This document shows positions 59,001-64,000 of a stretch of 64,000 nucleotides of DNA, piece after piece. The notes beneath the pieces are model-generated. The model was not told the DNA's origin. It saw nothing but the letters and a program-made list of their open reading frames with translations, and searched no databases. Origin of the DNA: Pseudisothecium myosuroides (lineage: Eukaryota; Streptophyta; Bryopsida; Hypnales; Lembophyllaceae); assembly GCA_951799445.1 (NCBI GenBank), contig OX637293.1, positions 4,836,001-4,900,000 on the forward strand, written 5' to 3'. How positions within the stretch are numbered: position 1 is the stretch's first letter; every line of letters begins with the position of its first letter. The position numbers were made by a program, and so were the translations under genes.

Positions 59001-62000
59001 TTATTGATGGACAAGGAAATGTACTACAGCATGTCAGCTTTGCAACCAGCAAATCTGGTTGTGGATCGAGGAATTGCACTCCATAAGGTCCATCTGTGCT
59101 TTTTCTCACGTTACATTACTGCCTATTTATTAATTTAATTAAATCTTTCCACGGTTTACGGTAGTCAAGTTATTGAAGTTTTTTTGAACTGCAGATGATT
59201 CACTTTATTACCATGGCTCTCGGTGGGGAGGGTTACTTGAATTTCATGGGCAATGAGGTAAATATTTTATAGTTGGCATTGCAGTTGTTTGATTTGTAAA
59301 TTTTAGGTTCACATATTAGTTTCTTATATGATATCTTATTGGAAGATACTAGGTCTTTTGCTGGTGCTTATTCTTCCCTTCTCTCACCATAAAATATCTA
59401 GAGAATCTTCGTCTTCATATCGAAGATATTATCTTTTTCTGATTAAGAGCTTGTTTGCGAGCTGCAGTTCGGCCACCCTGAGTGGATTGACTTCCCTAGA
59501 CAAGGCAATAACTGGTCATTTGACAAGTGCCGAAGGCGGTGGGACCTCTTGGAACAAGACCATCTCCGGTACAAGGTATGTTTTTGGAAGTGTGCCCTCT
59601 AAAGGACCAAGAAGTCCTAATTTTGCTCTTAATTATATTTCGCAATTTTTTGGGGGTCATGTGGAACTTTCTTTGGTCAGTTCTATCTATTTTTGGACCA
59701 ACACATGCAATGTTCTTCACTGATTGTGAGCATATAAACTGTCACCTTTTGAGTTATATTTTCCACAATATGATCAATCAAATTAGCCATTTTAAAACAA
59801 TGAACTCTTGGTCCTTACGGGTTTTCATCATAATCTTTTTCAATGGTTGCTGGTGATATCGTCTAGTTTGCCATACTATAGCTTCATTTTGCATTTGTTA
59901 CCACACCTTCTGGAGCAAACCATAGATCTCAAAGTAGTGTTTGAATGAGGACGCGGGATTTTAGTTGAACATTCTGGACTTAACCCTTGAAGGACGAAGG
60001 AGACCACTTTTTGGCCTCATGAACGTTTAGCAGTTTTGAAGTGTTAATTTGAGGATTTCTATTTTGTTCAAATAATTAGTTCTTCGAGCCTGCACATGCT
60101 ATTTTCTTCACTCAATTTACTGGTATGAAGATTTTTTACATGGAATATATACTTTTTAAAGTATGATCAATCAAAATTAGCAATTTAAAATCATGAATCT
60201 GTCGTTCTTAAAAGGGTTGAACATTGTGGTTGTAGCAGAGAACAAGTTTCTGCAATGCTCTGACAGTGATATGTTTCTTCTGACAGTTCATGAATGCTTT
60301 CAATAGAGCGATGATTGCGCTTGCTGAAGAGTTTCAATTCGTGAGTTCCTCAAAGCAGTACATCTCCTGTACAAGTGAGACAGAAAAGGTCAGGAGTCTC
60401 TCTCTTGCTCATCTTTTACAGTTGTGCCTCTATACCAGTTATCAATTGTGAGTAACAATATGTTAACCATTATTCATGAACTAACGAACAGATCTAATGT
60501 TAAGAAAATTGCTGTTGTATTTAAGTTCTATCAATTTTTTAAATCCATTACATTCGTATTTCATCCCATATTTCATCTATAATATTCAATTCCATTCTTT
60601 TAATGGTTAGAATTGAAGGCTTAACTTTCATCCATGTATGTCTAACACTACTGCGAGTTCAAAAGTTTAACCATCCCCTTTACGTTCGTTGCAGGAGAAG
60701 CTAGCTAATAACCCATGCAGATGTTTTAATTTATAATAAGGCAACCCTTACATAAGCTTAATTGTGCATGTCATGTCATGGGATTTCTTTAGCATTGTCT
60801 AAGCGATAATCTCCTTTTAGTCTTTTTGCTTTACGTACATCATTATTAACCCTAAGGTGCCTAAATGGTCAAAAGTGTTCATTTTCATATGTATAAGAGT
60901 TGAATTGAATCATTTTGGAAGCTTCAAGGGAAAAAGAGAAATATACAAATAGAATGAAGAAACCAATAGACAGAACAAAACTGTTGTTGAAGTTCCTTTT
61001 TTGGCTATGAACTTCCAAAGTGGATTTTCCATTTCTTAATTCAAGAGTTGAGTTACCTATGGTGTTTGTGAAAAGTATTGAATTGGTTGCTTATGCAATT
61101 CTTTCGACTTTCTCACTAAACTTGTGTTTGGGTGATTTCTAGCTCATTGTATTCGAAAGAGGAGACTTGGTCTTCGTCTTTAACTTCCATCCAACAAGAA
61201 CATACTCCGGGTAAGGTGTACACACTAGAATGGGAGGTTATGATTATATTGAGTTCAGGAACATTGTGACAATCAATATCCTTCCATGTAAAAGAGGCAT
61301 TAGAAAAGTACTTTCGGGTTTGTAGGACTTAGGAAGGTGGTCTAGAACCCTTTCACTCTTATTGAACTCCTTACTATGCAACTTCTTGAGACATTAGAGA
61401 ATATAAAGTGTGTGTCATGAGAGCATGATAGTGAGTTTCATACATCATTTCCTAGGTTAGAGGATTTGATATTAGAGAAAGTGGTACTTCAGAGGCCTGG
61501 ATGTTTTCTCATTCTACATGCAATTGTATTCTATGCAGGATGAAGGTGGGCTGTGAAATTCCTGGTAAATATCGAATTTGTTTGGATAGCGATGCTGGGG
61601 AGTTTGGAGGTCACTCCCGGGTAAGCATTGATTGCCAACCACAATTTTGAGCAGGGATAACTGAAGAGTTGATACAAGCAATTACTAGCTTAGGGGTTTG
61701 CATTTCAGGTTTATAAGTTGTGTGAATGTTGGTTTTGGTTCTTTTGCATGTAACCGAGGATATGAATTGACTTTGTACAGATTGATTGCTATTGTAGATT
61801 GCTATCGTAGATTGCCCTTCAATGGAGAAGTGCAGGTTGTTCGACAGTAGATCAATGTCTTAGTATTCCATTTTCTACGTGCACCGCTTCACCCATGTTT
61901 CCTATTCCTTTTTCATTTTGCAGGTGGACCACAATGTTGATCACTTTACTAATCCCGAGGGGGAGCCAGGGAAGCCAGAGACTAATTTCAATAACCGTCC

Positions 62001-62518
62001 TCACTCCTTCATGGTTATGTCTCCAAGTCGCAGTTGCCAGGTGAGCAATCTTTCTATTTAATAAAATGGTGAATTCAGTGACATTGACATGGGTTCAGCC
62101 ACCTGACCGAAACCTTGGATCTAAACCGTTTCTAGTTTCTAAAGCCCTTGGAACTTGACCACAATTTTGGCACTTTGAAACATGCCGTTTGAATTATAAT
62201 GACCGTCCTTGGTTTGTGCTTGACACAACACTCATTAGACATTCAAAATTAACCATTTTAGTGTTGATTATCACTTAGTTTTGAACTTTTGAGGATTTAT
62301 TAGAATTCAAATAGAAGTCCTTGAGATATGACACATCTATATATCGTCATGTTGATATTCTTTGCATTGTAAGTTCGAGTCTTGGAACTTCCTATTGAAC
62401 ACGGTTTGATAAATCAATCCTTTTTTATACACTATTTCTTCTGTCAATGCCTCCCTTCCATGCCAGTAATTTAAAGCTTCTTTCATGATTGCAGGTGTAT
62501 TACAAAGTACCGGAGTGA
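53071..62518 (+). CDS. SBE2: Starch (1,4-alpha-glucan) branching enzyme, class II type
   Basis: It makes alpha-1,6 branches in starch in the plastid stroma. Fifteen exons, 2,319 nt, 772 aa: 53,071-53,130; 53,439-53,516; 54,183-54,435; 55,367-55,436; 56,048-56,317; 56,961-57,361; 57,846-58,351; 58,971-59,087; 59,195-59,257; 59,468-59,575; 60,287-60,388; 61,143-61,210; 61,539-61,620; 61,924-62,040; 62,495-62,518 (TGA). All junctions are GT-AG with matching phase. Residues 1 to about 65 ([20 protein letters not shown], then a Gly/Arg-rich part) form a transit peptide. The family core begins at [15 protein letters not shown]. The CBM48 domain includes YREWAPAA and [10 protein letters not shown]. 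The GH13 motifs are DVVHSH (347-352), GFRFD with nucleophile Asp421, AEDVSG with Glu476, and ESHDQ with His544/Asp545. The C-terminal domain ends [12 protein letters not shown]. Exons 1-2 rest on splice signals and phase only, so the N-terminus is less certain. Confidence 0.92.
53685..54183 (+). repeat. Dispersed repeat R500 in SBE intron 2
   Basis: This fills most of intron 2 of the branching enzyme. The left part (53,685-53,860) is repeated directly at 63,648-63,845; the whole is inverted at 30,512-30,952. The right half is a tandem duplication of about 118 bp: blocks beginning CCAATCAGAGGTGT near 53,904 and CCAATCAGATGTGT near 54,022, both open in the same frame and giving related peptides (NQRC..H..FTGDIGN..LQ and [20 protein letters not shown]). 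The right border coincides with the 3' splice site of exon 3. Confidence 0.8.
54898..55128 (+). mobile_element. Small TTAA-type MITE in SBE intron 3
   Basis: Bounded by TTAA (54,898-54,901) with CCCTTAATGGACC and by GGGATTAA (TTAA 55,125-55,128). The interior shares TGCAATGTTCTTCACTGATTC with the intron 10 copies and, less closely, with FKBP intron 1. About 230 bp, no coding capacity. Confidence 0.65.
58375..58840 (+). repeat. Tandem duplication of about 240 bp in SBE intron 7
   Basis: The segment from about 58,375 (CCCATTTTTGAGAGGATT) to 58,610 recurs from 58,620 (CCCATTTTGAGAGGATTTCTA) to about 58,840, sharing AAGTATGTA, TTATGAATNGTTGAAGT, GAGCCTAGACTACT and GGTATC/GTATC blocks. It is confined to the intron and does not touch either splice site. 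Confidence 0.7.
59592..60220 (+). mobile_element. Two small TTAA-type MITEs in SBE intron 10
   Basis: Copy one is about 59,595-59,823 (ends CCCTCTAAAGGACCAAG and CTTGGTCCTTACGGG, inverted). Copy two is 59,980-60,220 (TTAACCCTTGAAGGACGAAG, right end CTTAAAAGGGTTGA). Both share TGC.ATGTTCTTCACT and a TGATCAATCAAATTAG block followed by TTTAAAACAATGAA. They lie head-to-tail in the same intron. Confidence 0.7.
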
Positions 62519-63239
62519 AATGGAGATGGCCATTGGATCATTGGGGTCTAATTTCTTAATGTACTATACATTTTGCCATGTATACTGAGGAGTATGAGGG
62601 TAGTGAGCTTGGTTTTTTTGTACTTTCATAAAAGTCCGCTTTCATGCACCTATTTGAGCAACCAAGGTGTATTTAGCCTTCATAGAGCTTTTTATCTCAT
62701 CTAGGAGAACCCTTATCATGAGACGAACTTTAGACTCCCTCTCTTTGAATGGCCATGGACGATCTGTACCGGTTTTGTGATATTGAAGGTTTTTGCGAAG
62801 AGTATTTATGTGTTGATTGTAAGTGTCTACTACATCAAAGTGCACTTGATATAACCTTCACTTCTCCTAAAAGCCTCCAAGCAAGCATTTGGACATTGTT
62901 ATCATTATTTAAATACTTAATTACTTGTTGAATCTTGTTGGCAATTGGAAAAAGATTTCAACATTGGAATAAGTTCATGCAGCTTCTAAAAACATGATAG
63001 ACATAAGGTAACAACACCTAAGCAATTCTTGAAACTGGTTTGAATTACTGTTCATCATCCACATTCACAATATGAATGTTGGAGTGCTTACGGGTTACGT
63101 GGTAATTTAACAATATGATATCAATCTAACCTCAAGATCACACCATTAAGATCACACCATTAGTCATTAGTGTTACACTAACATTAGATTACTATTAAAT
63201 CTCAACGTGAGGACTATGTGAGTCTAATGCCTGTTAACT
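62519..63239. other. SBE 3' flank
   Basis: Probably 3'UTR for the first 150-250 bases, then AT-rich DNA. A short tandem repeat, AAGATCACACCATT twice, is at about 63,137-63,165. No gene is seen. Confidence 0.45.
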
Positions 63240-63430
63240 TTACGCTAAGAACTTTACCAATCTGACGGGAGGTCTTTTGTGATGATGCACCTCTTCACGC
63301 ATTCGCGTGCTCCAAGCATCAGTACGAGGAGCCCGAGCTTCTGTAGCACTCCCGGAAACCGCTGCAGGATTGGCTCGATTTGCCTGATGGCTGTTTGCAG
63401 GCTGGCGGGGAGCTGACCCCGGTATCATAT
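63240..63430 (-). other. Coding-like GC-rich stretch, unassigned
   Basis: The minus strand is open from 63,428 to 63,240, encoding 62 residues (MIPGSAPRQPANSHQANRAN, then an Arg/Ala-rich part ending HHHKRPPVRLVKFLA). Higher GC and amino-acid balance suggest an exon of a gene extending beyond what I can trace, or a relic. A possible GTAAAG donor follows at about 63,255 on this strand. No domain is recognised. Confidence 0.3.
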
Positions 63431-63647
63431 AGACGTCATCACTGTCATAATTTCTTCGTGAGCTTGAGTGCTTGACGAGATAGCGTGCACGACAAAAGCA
63501 AAGAACAAACCAAGCACCTGCTTAGGCAACAGCAATAGAAGACTCTGTTCAGGCTGGTTCACAGTTGTTAGAAACCTGAAATACATTTGATACACTAGAA
63601 TCATTGGAATCTTGCTCAAATTAGTAGCTAGCCCCTTTGAAGAGATT

Positions 63648-63845
63648 TCAATGTGCTGTTCCCGGAGTGCCTCCATTCTCGGAGCACGAGTCTTACCTCT
63701 GACTCCCGCTTCTCAAATCTTGACCAATCAAATGGACTTTGTCTTTTACTACTGTAGCTGTTCGTCTGTAACTCGTTTCGGGGCATGTACTGTACAATTA
63801 CCGGTTGCCCTCTTTAACCGCACTGCCTTAAAGGTCAACTGGGGA
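63648..63845 (+). repeat. Dispersed repeat R500, partial direct copy
   Basis: This matches 53,685-53,860 directly (TTTCAATGTGCTGTTC, CTTGACCAATCAAATGGACT, GTAACTCGTTTCGGGGCAT). It lacks the right half with the duplicated 118-bp units. The sequence to 64,000 beyond it is unassigned. Confidence 0.75.
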
Positions 63846-64000
63846 AGGTACTGTACAGCTGCAGGGCAGCTCGGCAAGCTGGGGTGGCGGGCCCCAAGCC
63901 GCTTGAATAGCTTGATTTGGGGGAGGACCAAACGTCTCGCGTCTGAACTGGGCCTCAGCACTTCACGTCTGTTGCCCTTGCTGCTATTGTCCCGAACTAC

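Noticed and set aside
59328..59723. 131-codon frame within SBE
   Set aside because: It runs through exon 10 out of frame and into the intronic MITE.
1..64000. LTR retrotransposons, tRNA, rRNA, CRISPR arrays or organelle DNA
   Set aside because: No reverse transcriptase or integrase motifs, no long terminal direct repeats, no tRNA-like cloverleaf with GGTTCGAATC context, and no spaced short-repeat array were seen. The GGTTCGAACC near 8,738 is part of a simple palindrome.

Overview
The window is nuclear DNA of a land plant. It has GT-AG introns, an AP2/ERF transcription factor, a plastid-type starch branching enzyme, a Tat-targeted thylakoid-lumen FKBP, and low gene density in AT-rich DNA full of short transposon relics. 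Gene spacing, intron sizes and the F-box-associated-like propeller would suit a bryophyte such as a moss. That placement is inference; no marker in the window fixes the species.

Layout. 1-7.2 kb holds MITE relics, a 165-bp foldback and an array of about 120-bp tandem units. 7.77-8.66 kb is an intronless DREB-type AP2/ERF gene (+). 10.1-11.6 kb is an intronless apyrase CDS (-) with a likely 5'UTR intron. 14.3-18.8 kb is a two-exon gene (-), predicted 1,236 aa, in a very AT-rich block. It combines two highly diverged AINTEGUMENTA-type AP2 repeats with a C-terminal kelch/F-box-associated-like propeller. 18.8-27.6 kb is AT-rich and gene-poor. 27.9-28.2 kb encodes an 80-aa hydrophilic protein (+). 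32.2-33.6 kb is the spliceosomal gene SF3B5 (-), rebuilt from four coding exons including a 6-nt first exon. 35.2-38.9 kb is a lumenal FKBP gene (+), eight exons and 225 aa. 38.9-53 kb is repeat-rich, with several TTAA-flanked elements and a large inverted repeat (43.78-45.50 kb). 53.07-62.52 kb is a complete starch branching enzyme gene (+), 15 exons and 772 aa. 62.5-64 kb holds repeats and an unassigned coding-like stretch.

No operon logic applies. The genes are independent housekeeping genes (SF3B5, apyrase), plastid genes (branching enzyme, FKBP) and regulators (ERF, the AP2-propeller protein). The exon models for SF3B5, FKBP and the branching enzyme were made by hand from splice signals and family similarity. 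Each keeps an open frame across all junctions and sums to a multiple of three, which is strong internal support.

The two most notable items are the AP2-AP2-propeller fusion and a set of non-autonomous elements flanked by TTAA with CCCCT...GCCCAAGG-type inverted ends, piggyBac-like in target site. A smaller related-looking set sits in introns of the FKBP and branching enzyme genes.
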